A DNA stretch of 64,000 nt, from positions 1,364,001 to 1,428,000 of the forward strand of contig NZ_CP073104.1 in NCBI RefSeq assembly GCF_018138145.1, given 5' to 3'. The notes below the pieces were generated by a model, which was not told where the DNA came from, ran no database searches, and was given only the letters and a program-made list of their open reading frames with translations. The translations under genes and the position numbers were made by a program. Every line of letters begins with the position of its first letter. The stretch's first letter is position 1. Source of the stretch: Pseudomonas sp. SCA2728.1_7. Its GTDB lineage: Bacteria > Pseudomonadota > Gammaproteobacteria > Pseudomonadales > Pseudomonadaceae. Shown here in pieces: positions 43,566-52,546 of the stretch.

Positions 43566-44582
43566 CTATTTCAAATCAGCCGAAACCTTCTCCGCCACAT
43601 CCTTCGGCAACCAGGCCTGCCACACATCAGGGTGGGCCTTCATGAACGCCACCGCCGCATCCCGCGGCGCCGTGTGCTTCTCGCTCATCTCGGCCAACGC
43701 CTTGTTCAACGGCTCGATGGGAAAATCCACTTTGCTGAAAAACTCGGCAATCTGCGGATACTGCTTTTGAAACGGCGTAGACACACCAATCGACAGCTTC
43801 GAAGCCAGCGACCGGGTCGGTTTCGGATTGGGATTATCAGCGTCGGTCAGCGTCTTCCACGCCTCGGCATCAAACGGCGGCTCTTCCAGTTGCACCAGTT
43901 TGAACTTGCCGAGCAAAGGCGTCGGCGACCAGTAGTAAAACAACACCGGTTTACCACGACGAATCGATGAGCTGATCTCGGCATCCAGCGCCGCGCCAGA
44001 ACCACTGCGGAAATTGGTGTAATCGTCCTGCAGACCATAAGCCGTCAACTTCTGCTTGTTGACCACTTCCGACGTCCAGCCGATCGGACTGTTGAGGAAC
44101 CGACCCTTGCCCGGTGTTTCCGGGTCCTTGAACACGTCCTTGTACTTTTTCAGATCACTGACACTGCGCAGATCCGGTGCCAGCGGCTTGATGCCTTTGG
44201 CCGGGTCACCCTTGATCACGTACTCCGGCACCCACCAGCCCTCGGTCGCGCCCTTGACGGTATCGCCGAGACTGACGACTTTGCCTTCGGCCTCAGCCTT
44301 GACCCACACCGGACTGCGCCCGGCCCACTCCTCGCCAATGACCTGAATGTCATTGTTGGCCAGTGCGGTTTCCAGCGTGATGGTGGTGCCAGGCAAGGTG
44401 TCGGTCGGCAAGCCGTAACCCTTCTCGACGATGATCCGCAGCACATCGGTAATCAGGCTGCCGCTTTCCCAGTTCAGGTCGGCAAAATGGATCGGCGCCT
44501 CGGCGGCCATCACCGATTGCGCTGATGTCAGCAAACCGAACGTGGCCACGCTGGCGGCCAATAACCGTCGAAATCCGTTCAT
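43566..44582 (-). CDS. ABC transporter substrate-binding protein, OpuAC (glycine betaine) type
   Basis: A 338-residue periplasmic binding protein starting MNGFRRLLAASVATFGLLTS with cleavage after VMAA. GAGGTG precedes the ATG. The OpuAC domain is seen in HFADLNWESGSLITDVLRII and WAGRSPVWVKAEAEGKVVSL, with aromatic-rich stretches EGWWVPEYVIKGD and FYYWSPTPLLG that could box a quaternary ammonium ligand. No permease or ATPase gene is adjacent, so it is an orphan that may feed a transporter encoded elsewhere. Confidence 0.85.
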   Translation of the reverse strand: MNGFRRLLAASVATFGLLTSAQSVMAAEAPIHFADLNWESGSLITDVLRIIVEKGYGLPTDTLPGTTITLETALANNDIQVIGEEWAGRSPVWVKAEAEGKVVSLGDTVKGATEGWWVPEYVIKGDPAKGIKPLAPDLRSVSDLKKYKDVFKDPETPGKGRFLNSPIGWTSEVVNKQKLTAYGLQDDYTNFRSGSGAALDAEISSSIRRGKPVLFYYWSPTPLLGKFKLVQLEEPPFDAEAWKTLTDADNPNPKPTRSLASKLSIGVSTPFQKQYPQIAEFFSKVDFPIEPLNKALAEMSEKHTAPRDAAVAFMKAHPDVWQAWLPKDVAEKVSADLK

Positions 44583-44709
44583 GCATTGCACCTCGTGCTG
44601 TTCACAGCAATGGCAGGTTGGCCTGACAGAAGACCGCAAGCCTCTGAATACTCAGTCAACTGACTGTAGCCGAGGTTCCTGCTTTTTCCGGGCCGCACTC
44701 CGGACGAGG

Positions 44710-44907
44710 TTATGAATCAGACTTTTCCTGCAGGCTTTGCAGCTCACGTCTGACCATGCTGGCGTATTCCGCAGGACGCAGCGTGTAGATCTGCGCAGCC
44801 AGCCAATTCAGCCAGGCGCCTTGCAGTTCGGCCTTGGCGGCGAATAAACGCCGAGCCTCCTCGCGTGCAGTGTCGAGGTTCTGCGCATGAAAGTCCGCGC
44901 GGCTCAC
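44710..44907 (-). CDS. Small hypothetical protein (65 aa)
   Basis: Begins with GTG at 44907, overlapping the stop of the preceding gene (GTGA), so translation is probably coupled. The protein reads MSRADFHAQNLDTAREEARR and is helical and charged, with QIYTLRPAEYASMVRRELQS near the end. No family was recognised. It forms an operon with the hypothetical gene upstream. Confidence 0.65.
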   Translation of the reverse strand: MSRADFHAQNLDTAREEARRLFAAKAELQGAWLNWLAAQIYTLRPAEYASMVRRELQSLQEKSDS

Positions 44908-45374
44908 TCGCTGGCCTTGAACGTCACCAGTTCACCCTTGCGCCACTTGGCGGCTTTGGCGGTCACGGCTTTCAGGGTTTTGGTCAGGCCTTCCTGCAAC
45001 TGCTGATTGGCCGCAAACACGGTCACCACGCTGTGGCCTTCCTTGAACAGGATCGCGTGCCCGTCAGCGGTTTCGACGAAAGCGTAATCGCCCAGCCCAT
45101 AGACCGTGAGTTTGATTTCGCGAAAACGGATATCCATCTTGCCGCCTTCGCGGCTGGGCAAGACCGATGCACTGAAATGATCGCCGACCTTGAGCTTGAG
45201 CCCCGGTTTGTCATCGACCACCAAGGCGCTTTCGGTGTCGATCTCGGCCACGTAAATGCCTTCGGCGTTCTGCTCGGTGATGTAAACAAAACGCGACTGG
45301 AACAGCTTGACCAGCTTTGCACGCAAATCACCCAACACGAACAAAGCATGCATATCGAGATTACTGACTGCCAA
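44904..45374 (-). CDS. Hypothetical protein (about 156 aa)
   Basis: The likely start is the TTG at 45374 (giving MAVSNLDMHALFVLGDLRAK) with GGGGATG upstream; an ATG at 45353 is the alternative. The protein is mixed alpha-beta, soluble, with FVYITEQNAEGIYVAEIDTE and GDHFSASVLPSREGGKMDIR. It has no signal peptide. No family was recognised. It overlaps the 65-residue gene that follows. Confidence 0.65.
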   Translation of the reverse strand: MAVSNLDMHALFVLGDLRAKLVKLFQSRFVYITEQNAEGIYVAEIDTESALVVDDKPGLKLKVGDHFSASVLPSREGGKMDIRFREIKLTVYGLGDYAFVETADGHAILFKEGHSVVTVFAANQQLQEGLTKTLKAVTAKAAKWRKGELVTFKASE

Positions 45375-45776
45375 AGAAACATCCCCACATCTGAAAAAAC
45401 CGCACACGGAAAACGCGCACGGCAAAAAAAACGGCCAGGCCGATGTAACTGCCAAATGACTCAAATAAAACCCGAATAGAGCAGAGTGCTCATTCAGCGC
45501 GAGGTCCGTAAGACTACTGGATTGTCACTCGCGAAACTCATCCCGATGTCGCCAAAGCTTGAAGGAAAATTCCTCACCGCTGGCAAGAGCAGTCTGACTA
45601 CGAACTTTAGGGAAAATTCTCACGAAAAAAAGCACTTTTCCGACATATCGCTGGCGAAAAATTGCTTTAGATAAGCCCTGTCGTCAACAGGTACTGGCGA
45701 TTCTAGAGCAGCGATGCTCATTCCGACTACCCGAAACGGCCTGTAATTACCGGCCAACTGATGAAAAGGACTTCAC
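45375..45776. other. Intergenic stretch with no gene seen
   Basis: About 400 bp between divergent small genes. The part nearest the minus-strand gene is rich in A/T runs (AAAAAAACGGCC, AAAAAACCGC) that could hold its promoter. No inverted repeat, RNA signature or further coding frame was convincing. Confidence 0.5.
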
Positions 45777-46028
45777 ATGTGCACTCGGACTCACTTTGCC
45801 ATGACTGCTGACGCACGGATCGAATCACCACTGATACTACGTGTCACCGATATCAATGACCATTGTCCGCGCTTCCAGGTCGTGCCTGCTGGCAATGCTT
45901 TTTTCCATATAAAAGAAACATCGACCGGCCGCGTAAGAGGTTTCCGCGAAGATCACAACGAAGCCTGCGCCCTCGCCCGCTCACTTGAGTCGAAGATCGA
46001 ACTCCTGGCGAATGGCTGCCTCAGATAA
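45777..46028 (+). CDS. Small hypothetical protein (83 aa)
   Basis: Starts MCTRTHFAMTADARIESPLI; AAGGA lies 6 nt before the ATG. The core RFQVVPAGNAFFHIKE followed by GRVRGFREDHNEACALARSL looks like a small strand-strand-helix fold. No membrane segment or signal. It lies 50 bp before the DUF2789 gene on the same strand, and the pair may be co-transcribed. Function unknown. Confidence 0.7.
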   Translation: MCTRTHFAMTADARIESPLILRVTDINDHCPRFQVVPAGNAFFHIKETSTGRVRGFREDHNEACALARSLESKIELLANGCLR

Positions 46029-46078
46029 AGAGAGTGACCGATTGTGCCATCCCGGCGTAAATCAGAAAGGAGAACACG

Positions 46079-46315
46079 ATGGATCTGGAAGGTTATAACT
46101 TGAAAACGCTGTTCGATCAGTTGGGTCTTCCTTCAGAAGGACCGGAGATCGACGATTTCATCGAAGCGCATCCTCTCGATGCTGACACCAAACTAGTCGA
46201 CGCCCCTTTCTGGTCGGACTCTCAAAAGCAAACGCTGCAAGAGTGGATCGGCAAAGACGATGACAGGGCAATCGTCTTCGACGAGCTGAACGTGCGCCTT
46301 CACGACAGCAAGTAA
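46079..46315 (+). CDS. DUF2789 family protein
   Basis: A 78-residue protein with the DUF2789 pattern: LFDQLGLPSEGPEIDDFI followed by PFWSDSQKQTLQEW and a C-terminal D-D-x-A...F-D-E-L-N. Small helical proteins of this family occur widely in gammaproteobacteria without known role. AAAGGAGA precedes the ATG. Confidence 0.85.
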   Translation: MDLEGYNLKTLFDQLGLPSEGPEIDDFIEAHPLDADTKLVDAPFWSDSQKQTLQEWIGKDDDRAIVFDELNVRLHDSK

Positions 46316-46321
46316 CCGCAC

Positions 46322-46525
46322 TCAGTGCAGGCTGTCACCACACTCGGCATGCAATTGCGCGAGCCACGCAGCCTTGCACTCCTCGGCCTCGTCGCGGCTG
46401 GCAAACGCAGTGCCGCGACGCTCGCCATTGAGCAACACCACCCAGCAGACGCTACGACCCATTGCGCGCAAACCGGCGGGTACGCCACTGCCGATCATCA
46501 CGGCGACATCTACTCTGCACTGCAT
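46322..46525 (-). CDS. Small hypothetical protein (67 aa)
   Basis: Starts MQCRVDVAVMIGSGVPAGLR at the ATG at 46525, which has GGAGGG 4 nt upstream. The second half, WVVLLNGERRGTAFASRDEA, shares the W-x-V...G-x-R...F-x-S-R-x-E-A pattern with the small protein at 20169-20366. Converges with the DUF2789 gene, 6 bp apart. Function unknown. Confidence 0.65.
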   Translation of the reverse strand: MQCRVDVAVMIGSGVPAGLRAMGRSVCWVVLLNGERRGTAFASRDEAEECKAAWLAQLHAECGDSLH

Positions 46526-46638
46526 GCAGCCCTCCAAAAATCATTAGCACCCTAACTAAGCGGTCAGATTAATGGTTTCTTTCAAACGGAAACAGCAAGC
46601 TCCATGCACAGATTTATTGCACCGAGAGTAACAATCCC

Positions 46639-48243
46639 TCAACGCGGCTTTTCCGGCTTATAACCCAAACGCAATCCCCCCCAGTGCCGGCCCTTGATCA
46701 TGATCGGCACCGACAGGTCATGCATCAGTTCACCGGTGTCGCGGGTGTAGGTTTGCAACAACACCGGTTGCTGATGGCTGCCGCAGCGAATACCCGTGCG
46801 GTCGGCAAACTTGCGTTTGGTGCGATTGTTCACCGCGTCGGCCTGCGCATCGCCGGTCAACGGCTGGCTGAACACCTGATTATGCGTCGGCACATAACCC
46901 TGTTGCGTACAGGCGATGGCGAACACCAACCCTTCGTGACGCGGCAGCAATGGCTCCTGAATCGCCGGCAGCACCTGATCGGTGTATCGGTCGAAACGGG
47001 TTTGAAACTTCGCCGGTTGCGTATTCGGGATCGGCTGATACTGGCGGTCGAACAAGTCCTCGAGGCTGATCCGCCCCTGCTCGACATCCGCCTCGAACCG
47101 CGCAGCAATCTGGCTCGCCCCTTCGCGGGCCAGATCGTAGATGCGCTGGTGATAGTCATCCAGACCGACTTCGGCCAGACGCTCGCTGATGGTTTCCGCC
47201 TGCCCTTCCATTTGCACCGCCGCTTCGGCGAGGCGGCGAGTCTGTTGATCGCTGATCGCCAGGTCGCTGCGCATCTGCTCGATAGCCTTGAACAGGCTGT
47301 CGAGTTGTTCGCGATTGGTTTCCGCACCTTGGGCAATTTCACCGACCTGAGTTTCCACCCCGGCGGCCAGTCGCGCGATGTTCTCCAGATGCTGACCGGT
47401 GTGTTCGACCTGCTCGACACCGGTCTGCAGATCACTCGACAACTCGCGAATCTGCTCCACGACCTGCGCCGTGCGCTGCTGAATGTCAGCGACCATCTCG
47501 CCGACTTCACCGGTTGCCGACGCCGTACGCGCCGCCAACCCACGAACCTCATCCGCCACTACCGCAAAACCGCGACCATGTTCCCCGGCCCGCGCCGCCT
47601 CGATCGCCGCGTTCAGTGCGAGCAGATTGGTCTGGCTGGCAATCGACTGAATGACCAACGTCACTCGCTGAATATCGTCGCTGCGCAGGCTCAAGGCTTC
47701 GATCAATTCACGGCTGGCATTCGCGCGCTGACTGAGCTGATGCATGCGCGCGATCGAATCCACCAGTTCCGTACGCCCCGCCGCGCTGCTGTGATGCGCC
47801 TGACTGGCCGCCTCAAGCGCCGTACGGCTGAGCTGCGAAGTCGCGTGTTCGGTGGCAATCATCACCTCAGCATTGCTGACGATCCGCGCCGCCGCATCAA
47901 GCTGCGATTCGAGTTTGCTCGCCAGTTCCTTGACCGAAAACGCCACACCGGCTGCCGATAAGGCGTTGTGACTGGTGGTGTAGGAAAGGTCGCGGGTCAG
48001 TTCGGACATGGCACTGCCGCTGTCGGCAGGCTGGGTATCGGGGATGGCGCGAGAGCGCAGGCGCGGCAGCCAGACAATCAGCACCGCCAACGGCATGCCA
48101 ATGTACAGCGACCATCCACCCAGCGTCATGCCGGCCAACAACAGCATCAGGGCGATGCTTTGCAGGGTCGGCGCGATCCAGCGGTTTTTCGGCAAAAGCA
48201 CTGGTGCAGGCAAAGCCCCAACCAGAGATCCGTCTCTCGTCAT
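46639..48243 (-). CDS. Methyl-accepting chemotaxis protein with C-terminal sensor domain
   Basis: A 534-residue chemoreceptor with unusual order. Two short hydrophobic segments lie near residues 24-60, there is no large periplasmic domain, and the signalling hairpin with the tip [20 protein letters not shown] is at about residues 206-225, with the [11 protein letters not shown] continuation. The C-terminal 170 residues (from [17 protein letters not shown]) form a cytoplasmic Cache/PAS-like module with QGYVPTHN and [18 protein letters not shown]. Ligand sensing is therefore inside the cell. No CheR-tethering pentapeptide is seen. The signal sensed is unknown. Confidence 0.85.
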   Translation of the reverse strand: MTRDGSLVGALPAPVLLPKNRWIAPTLQSIALMLLLAGMTLGGWSLYIGMPLAVLIVWLPRLRSRAIPDTQPADSGSAMSELTRDLSYTTSHNALSAAGVAFSVKELASKLESQLDAAARIVSNAEVMIATEHATSQLSRTALEAASQAHHSSAAGRTELVDSIARMHQLSQRANASRELIEALSLRSDDIQRVTLVIQSIASQTNLLALNAAIEAARAGEHGRGFAVVADEVRGLAARTASATGEVGEMVADIQQRTAQVVEQIRELSSDLQTGVEQVEHTGQHLENIARLAAGVETQVGEIAQGAETNREQLDSLFKAIEQMRSDLAISDQQTRRLAEAAVQMEGQAETISERLAEVGLDDYHQRIYDLAREGASQIAARFEADVEQGRISLEDLFDRQYQPIPNTQPAKFQTRFDRYTDQVLPAIQEPLLPRHEGLVFAIACTQQGYVPTHNQVFSQPLTGDAQADAVNNRTKRKFADRTGIRCGSHQQPVLLQTYTRDTGELMHDLSVPIMIKGRHWGGLRLGYKPEKPR

Positions 48244-48378
48244 ATCAACACCCCACGCTTGTTCTCATTGTTGTGACTGCATTAAACGCCACTACAACGC
48301 CATTATCCATGGTCCGTTAGTCGTGGGGTTTGTGGCAGGTCAATGGAACGGCTCGGGATTATTGCAGACGAGCAAAAA

Positions 48379-48435
48379 CAAAGATCGCAGCCTCCAGCAA
48401 CGCCCGTGTGGGAGCTGCCGAAGGCTGCGATCTTT
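48379..48435. repeat. Palindromic intergenic repeat, second type
   Basis: AAAGATCGCAGCCTCCAGCA pairs with the end GGAGCTGCCGAAGGCTGCGA plus TCTTTT. Same family as 26209-26288, here with a shorter centre. Confidence 0.8.
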
Positions 48436-48471
48436 TCAAGGCGCCCCTATCGAAAGGGTCACCTCACAGAA

Positions 48472-48876
48472 TCAGGCCTGACGCTGGTGCTTGTCGATCT
48501 GCTCGTGACGCTCTTGAGCTTCGATGCAGTACTTGGTGGTCGGGCTGATCAGCAGGCGCTTCAGGCCAATGGCCTCGCCGCTGTCGTCGCACCAGCCAAA
48601 ACTGTCTTCCTTGATGCGCTCAAGGGCTTGTTCCAGTTGTGGCAGCATGCGCTGGTCGCGATCGATCGCGTTCACCAGCCAAGTGCGCTCTTCTTCAACC
48701 GAAGCCGCGTCCGCCGGGTCAGCCGGGGTGTCCAGGCTTTCGATGGCGATACGGTTTTGCTCAATGCGCTCGTGGGTTTCGACTTTCATGTTCTGCAACA
48801 GCTCAGTGAAGAAAGCGTGCTGCTCGGCATTCATGTAGTCATCTGCCGGCATGGCCAGCAACTTGTCCTTTGTCAT
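48472..48876 (-). CDS. DksA/TraR-like protein with degenerate zinc site
   Basis: A 134-residue protein starting MTKDKLLAMPADDYMNAEQH. It has the DksA coiled-coil (residues about 15-85, including the tip region ADPADAASVEEE) and the C-terminal globular part DSFGWCDDSGEAIGLKRLLI followed by SPTTKYCIEAQERHE. The zinc finger would be C-x2-C...C-x2-C, but here it reads C-x2-S...T-x2-C, so only two of four ligands remain. P. aeruginosa DksA2 shows similar loss and works without zinc. It probably binds the RNA polymerase secondary channel and acts with ppGpp. Confidence 0.85.
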   Translation of the reverse strand: MTKDKLLAMPADDYMNAEQHAFFTELLQNMKVETHERIEQNRIAIESLDTPADPADAASVEEERTWLVNAIDRDQRMLPQLEQALERIKEDSFGWCDDSGEAIGLKRLLISPTTKYCIEAQERHEQIDKHQRQA

Positions 48877-49278
48877 TGATATCTCTATAAAAAAACGTGC
48901 ATTAAGGCGAATTAGGGAGCGTTTCGGCGAACCGCGTGCGGTCGGCGAAAAGGCATCGTTTATTGCAAATGCCACCCGGCACTCAATTTACGAGGGGCGG
49001 CAGTCTAAGGCCCGAATGAGGCCTCAGCAACTGTAAATACAGGGAATTTGTCCGACAACGTCCGGAAACTGCTCTGACACAGCGTTCACACGGGCAATCG
49101 GAGTGCGTTTATAGCAAGAAATTCAGTCGAGCGGCTGTATATAGAAGACAAACGGCTAACCAAGCAGCGCCCAGACGCAATTTTTTACCACGCACTGCAT
49201 CGTTTCAGCAAAGCAGAACCGCAAAAGCCCCCCTACTATCAGGCCCACCGTGAGATCAAACAGCCTGAAGGATGACCT
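48877..49278. other. Intergenic stretch between DksA-like and RpiR genes
   Basis: About 400 bp holding the divergent promoters of both neighbours. ATATAGAAGACAAACGGC-type A/T-rich patches occur near 49140, but no clear inverted repeat, RNA or coding frame was found. Confidence 0.5.
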
Positions 49279-50187
49279 ATGCCCCGCCCCGATCTGCCGG
49301 CCACCGACGAGGTTTCACTCGCCAGCCCCCCGATCAATGCCGAGCGCCTGCTGCAACTGATCACCGACGAATACGACGCCCTGCCGCGCCAGCTCAAACG
49401 CATCGCCAGCTACATCAGCCAGCAGAGCGACCGGATCATGGTCGACCGCATCAGCGACATCGCCCGCGAGTGCGAAGTCCACCCATCCGCCATCGTGCGC
49501 TTCTCGCAACGCTTCGGTTTCAGCGGCTTCAGCGAAATGCAGGCGCTGTTCCGCAGCGCCTACACGCACAAAGCCTCGCCGGTGCAAAACTACCAGCAAC
49601 GCATCCGCAGCATGATCGCCAACCAGTCGCAGCAAGCCAGCGCCGGCGACCTCGCCCGCGAATGCATCGACGCTACGCGCTCCGGCATCGAACGCCTGGG
49701 CCGCGAACTCGACGACGCCGCATTCGAAAAAGCCGTCGACCTGATCGTCAACGCCGACAACATTTATGTCGTCGGCGTGCGCCGCTCCTTCGCCGTCGCC
49801 GACTACCTCGTTTACAACTTGCAACACACTCAGAAAAAAATTCATCTGGTGTCCGGGCTAGGCGGCAGCTATCGCGAGCAAATGCGCAGCGTGCGCGCCA
49901 ACGATCTGGTCATCGCCATCAGCTTCGTGCCCTACGCCAAGGAAACCCAACATTGTCTGCGCTTCGCCCGCCAGCAGCAGGCCAACACCCTGATCCTCAC
50001 CGACAGCCATCTCTCGCCGCTAGCGAAACTCGCCAACAGCGTATTGCTGGTCAACGAAGGCAGCGCTCTCGCCTTTCGTTCGCTGAGTGCGACGCTGTGT
50101 TTGTGTCAGGCGTTGTTTGTGGCGGTGGCCTATCGGTTGGGGTTGAATGTGGATGAGATTCACGAGCAGGCGGGGTTTGATGACTAG
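49279..50187 (+). CDS. MurR/RpiR-family regulator
   Basis: A 302-residue regulator. The N-terminal HTH_6 domain (residues about 20-95) has RISDIARECEVHPSAIVRFS and QRFGFSGFSEMQALFR; the C-terminal SIS sugar-phosphate domain (about 130-270) has IYVVGVRRSFAVADYL and DLVIAISFVPYAKET. Family members sense phosphosugars or inositol derivatives. No sugar genes are adjacent in the window, so its target is unknown. GAAGGATG lies upstream of the ATG. A long alternative frame on the same strand is a shadow. Confidence 0.9.
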   Translation: MPRPDLPATDEVSLASPPINAERLLQLITDEYDALPRQLKRIASYISQQSDRIMVDRISDIARECEVHPSAIVRFSQRFGFSGFSEMQALFRSAYTHKASPVQNYQQRIRSMIANQSQQASAGDLARECIDATRSGIERLGRELDDAAFEKAVDLIVNADNIYVVGVRRSFAVADYLVYNLQHTQKKIHLVSGLGGSYREQMRSVRANDLVIAISFVPYAKETQHCLRFARQQQANTLILTDSHLSPLAKLANSVLLVNEGSALAFRSLSATLCLCQALFVAVAYRLGLNVDEIHEQAGFDD

Positions 50188-50242
50188 TGCGCCGGCAGGT
50201 GCAGAGCATCGGCCGGCGCATAGCTTTGCTCACGGATATTGC

Positions 50243-51583
50243 CTAATCCGCCTTGGGGCCGTCTTCATTCATTAGCTTCATTATTATTTTCAAGATAGTG
50301 CTCGGATCATCGCCTTTGCGGACAAGCACAACAGGAGTACGCCCCGGAGATGGCTGCGGCAAGTCGGCAACCTGATCGGCATCCTTCGGTGGCAGCAACG
50401 ATTCAACGCTGTAATTGATACCTCGGAAACCTATGGCTACGGGCCGGGCGAACGCCTGACGCAGTGTCACACCCAATGCAGATGATCTGACCACTGAACC
50501 CGTAACGCCAGGCAAGTCAGGCGCCACCTTGCTGACCTTTTCACGCAGCTGTGCGTTGACTTGCACCAGTTCAGCTTCCACTTGATCGATCTTTGCTTGA
50601 GAACTCGCTGCTACCGGCGCTTCTGCCGGTTTTTCCTCTGGCTTCGGGGTATCCGGGGTTTTCGGGTCGGCCATTTTTGTGACCTTGTCTTCTTTGGTTT
50701 GCACCTTGCCCGCTTCCCCTTCGCCTGCGGCCTTCGGTGCCGGGCGGAGCTTGGTCAACTGCGCCTCAAGGCTTTTTTTCTTGTCACTCAAATCGACCAT
50801 GGCCATGGTCAATGCCGAAAACGAGGCACTCATTCCCTCCTCCGAAGAAACACTCACATCAATGGCTCGGGCCAGGTAAACATCCGTGATCAACACCAGG
50901 ACGGGTGGCGAGCGATCAAAAAATGTCGAGCGCTTCTTGCGCAGCGATTCTGCAGCCTCTTGCATCATTTGCCGATCTGCGATGGTGTAACGCTTTGGAG
51001 CCAGGGCGGCAAACCGACGCCTCGCCTGCAGATAGCTGACACCATAGGTTTCAGCTGCCGGCACCGAGTAAGACACGCTGTATTGTGATCGGCGGCCAAA
51101 CCCAAGCATTGCCCCGATCGCGTTGCTGGCGACGTTAACGCCAATGTCGCTTTCCGATAGCGATGCAAAGGTGAATCCGGGAAACGCCACAAGGCTGTTG
51201 ACCGCCCTGTCGCGAACCATCAGTGGCAAGACCTTGCGCGCCTGGACGGTGCCATTTCCCGTCCCGTCATCGTAGGTGTCGGTTGACTCGAACCTGACAG
51301 TGGGCGCCGATTCATATAATTCCTCACTGAGATCGATGTGATCGATTCGTAAGGACCCCAGAACATAGTCAGCCGTCTTGGCCTTCTGCCCATTCGGGAC
51401 CGAGCGCGCGATAAATACGTCCCCGACCTCGAACTGGGCGCGAGGAGGATAAATAGCCTGAATGCCCAACTGCTCTGTATTTGTCGCCCAGTTTTCGGCA
51501 ACAACCCCGGGCTCCGGCCTGGAACCACATCCCGCCAATCCCACTCCGATCACGCACCAGCACAGGTACCTGTATTCCCTCAT
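50243..51583 (-). CDS. Large lipoprotein of unknown function
   Basis: A 446-residue protein starting MREYRYLCWCVIGVGLAGCG, a signal peptide ending in lipobox L-A-G-C. The mature part has an N-terminal beta-rich domain, then a region with a coiled coil (KKKSLEAQLTKLRP and QAKIDQVEAELVQVNAQLRE) around a low-complexity Pro/Lys/Glu linker (TPDTPKPEEKPAEAPVAASS). No family recognised. It may tether to the membrane and reach into the periplasm. The ATG at 51583 is favoured by the signal peptide and GGGAGGGG upstream. Confidence 0.7.
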   Translation of the reverse strand: MREYRYLCWCVIGVGLAGCGSRPEPGVVAENWATNTEQLGIQAIYPPRAQFEVGDVFIARSVPNGQKAKTADYVLGSLRIDHIDLSEELYESAPTVRFESTDTYDDGTGNGTVQARKVLPLMVRDRAVNSLVAFPGFTFASLSESDIGVNVASNAIGAMLGFGRRSQYSVSYSVPAAETYGVSYLQARRRFAALAPKRYTIADRQMMQEAAESLRKKRSTFFDRSPPVLVLITDVYLARAIDVSVSSEEGMSASFSALTMAMVDLSDKKKSLEAQLTKLRPAPKAAGEGEAGKVQTKEDKVTKMADPKTPDTPKPEEKPAEAPVAASSQAKIDQVEAELVQVNAQLREKVSKVAPDLPGVTGSVVRSSALGVTLRQAFARPVAIGFRGINYSVESLLPPKDADQVADLPQPSPGRTPVVLVRKGDDPSTILKIIMKLMNEDGPKAD

Positions 51584-51938
51584 TGGATGCCCCTCCCTCC
51601 AGTTTCGAAAGCACGAACTGCCGCATCGAATGCGCTCAGGTCGGCGCCTCAACGTTCTAGGGGTCGTGGACTGCAAGGGAGTAATACAAACGAGTACTGA
51701 ATCAGAGGGCCTGAAGCTCGCTTAACTTTTCCATCCCTGGACGGTGCTGGCACTCTGACTATAGAACCCTCGCAACAACTGGCAAGGCCAGGTGAAGCCT
51801 TTATTTTCGGGTGTTTCATGCGTGTTACGGATCGCGACGACGAACGCTTCGAGGGCGTTACAGTAGTCAGCCGACAAACTTTCCCGCTACATTCGACATC
51901 CATTGCCCGTCATCATCAGTCCCGCCAAGGAATTGCAC

Positions 51939-52544
51939 ATGAAACTGATCGGAATGCTCGACTCACCCTACGTACGCCGCGTAGCCATCTCCGCCAAACG
52001 CTTAGGGATCGACCTCGAACACGAGTCAGTCTCGGTGTTCCGCCACTTCGAGCAATTCCAGCAGATCAACCCGGTGGTCAAAGCCCCCACGCTGATCCTC
52101 GACGACGGTGTGGTCCTGATGGACTCGACCCTCATCCTCGACTACCTCGAAGCCAGTTCCGGCAAGAGCCTGCTGCCGACCGACCTGAAACAACGCGCCC
52201 ATGCCCTGCGCTTGATCGGCCTCAGCCTCGCCGCCTGCGAAAAAGCCGTGCAACTGTATTACGAACGCAACCTGCGCCCGGCCGACATTCAGTACCAGCC
52301 GTGGGTCGAACGCGTCGAAGGCCAACTCGCCGCCGCGTTCACCGCCCTCGAGCAAGAACTGGAAAAAACCGGCCTGCCCACCGACGGCACCCTCACCCAG
52401 GCCGGCATCAGCCTGGCCGTCGCCTGGAGCTTCACCGACCTCGTCGTCCCCGACCAGATCGACACCCGCCGCTACCCCCACATCGCCCAATACACCGCCT
52501 ACGCCGAAACCCTCGAAGCGTTCATCAGCACCCCGATGACCTGA
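51939..52544 (+). CDS. Glutathione S-transferase family protein
   Basis: A 201-residue GST. The thioredoxin-fold N-terminal domain begins MKLIGMLDSPYVRRVAISAK, with NPVVKAPTLILDDGVVLMDS as the glutathione-binding cis-proline and S-turn; the helical C-terminal domain follows. AAGGA precedes the ATG. It would conjugate glutathione to electrophiles or reduce a substrate. Its stop is 2 bp before the AlkC-like gene, so the two form one operon, which suggests shared handling of alkylating or electrophilic damage. Confidence 0.88.
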   Translation: MKLIGMLDSPYVRRVAISAKRLGIDLEHESVSVFRHFEQFQQINPVVKAPTLILDDGVVLMDSTLILDYLEASSGKSLLPTDLKQRAHALRLIGLSLAACEKAVQLYYERNLRPADIQYQPWVERVEGQLAAAFTALEQELEKTGLPTDGTLTQAGISLAVAWSFTDLVVPDQIDTRRYPHIAQYTAYAETLEAFISTPMT

Positions 52545-52546
52545 CC

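Noticed and set aside
49272..50156. 294-codon frame overlapping the RpiR gene on the same strand
   Set aside because: Arg/Pro/His-rich low-complexity translation; the RpiR frame has both expected domains.
51818..52546. Upstream extension of the AlkC-like frame across the GST gene
   Set aside because: Arg/Pro-rich shadow translation; AlkC family N-terminus matches the ATG at 52547.
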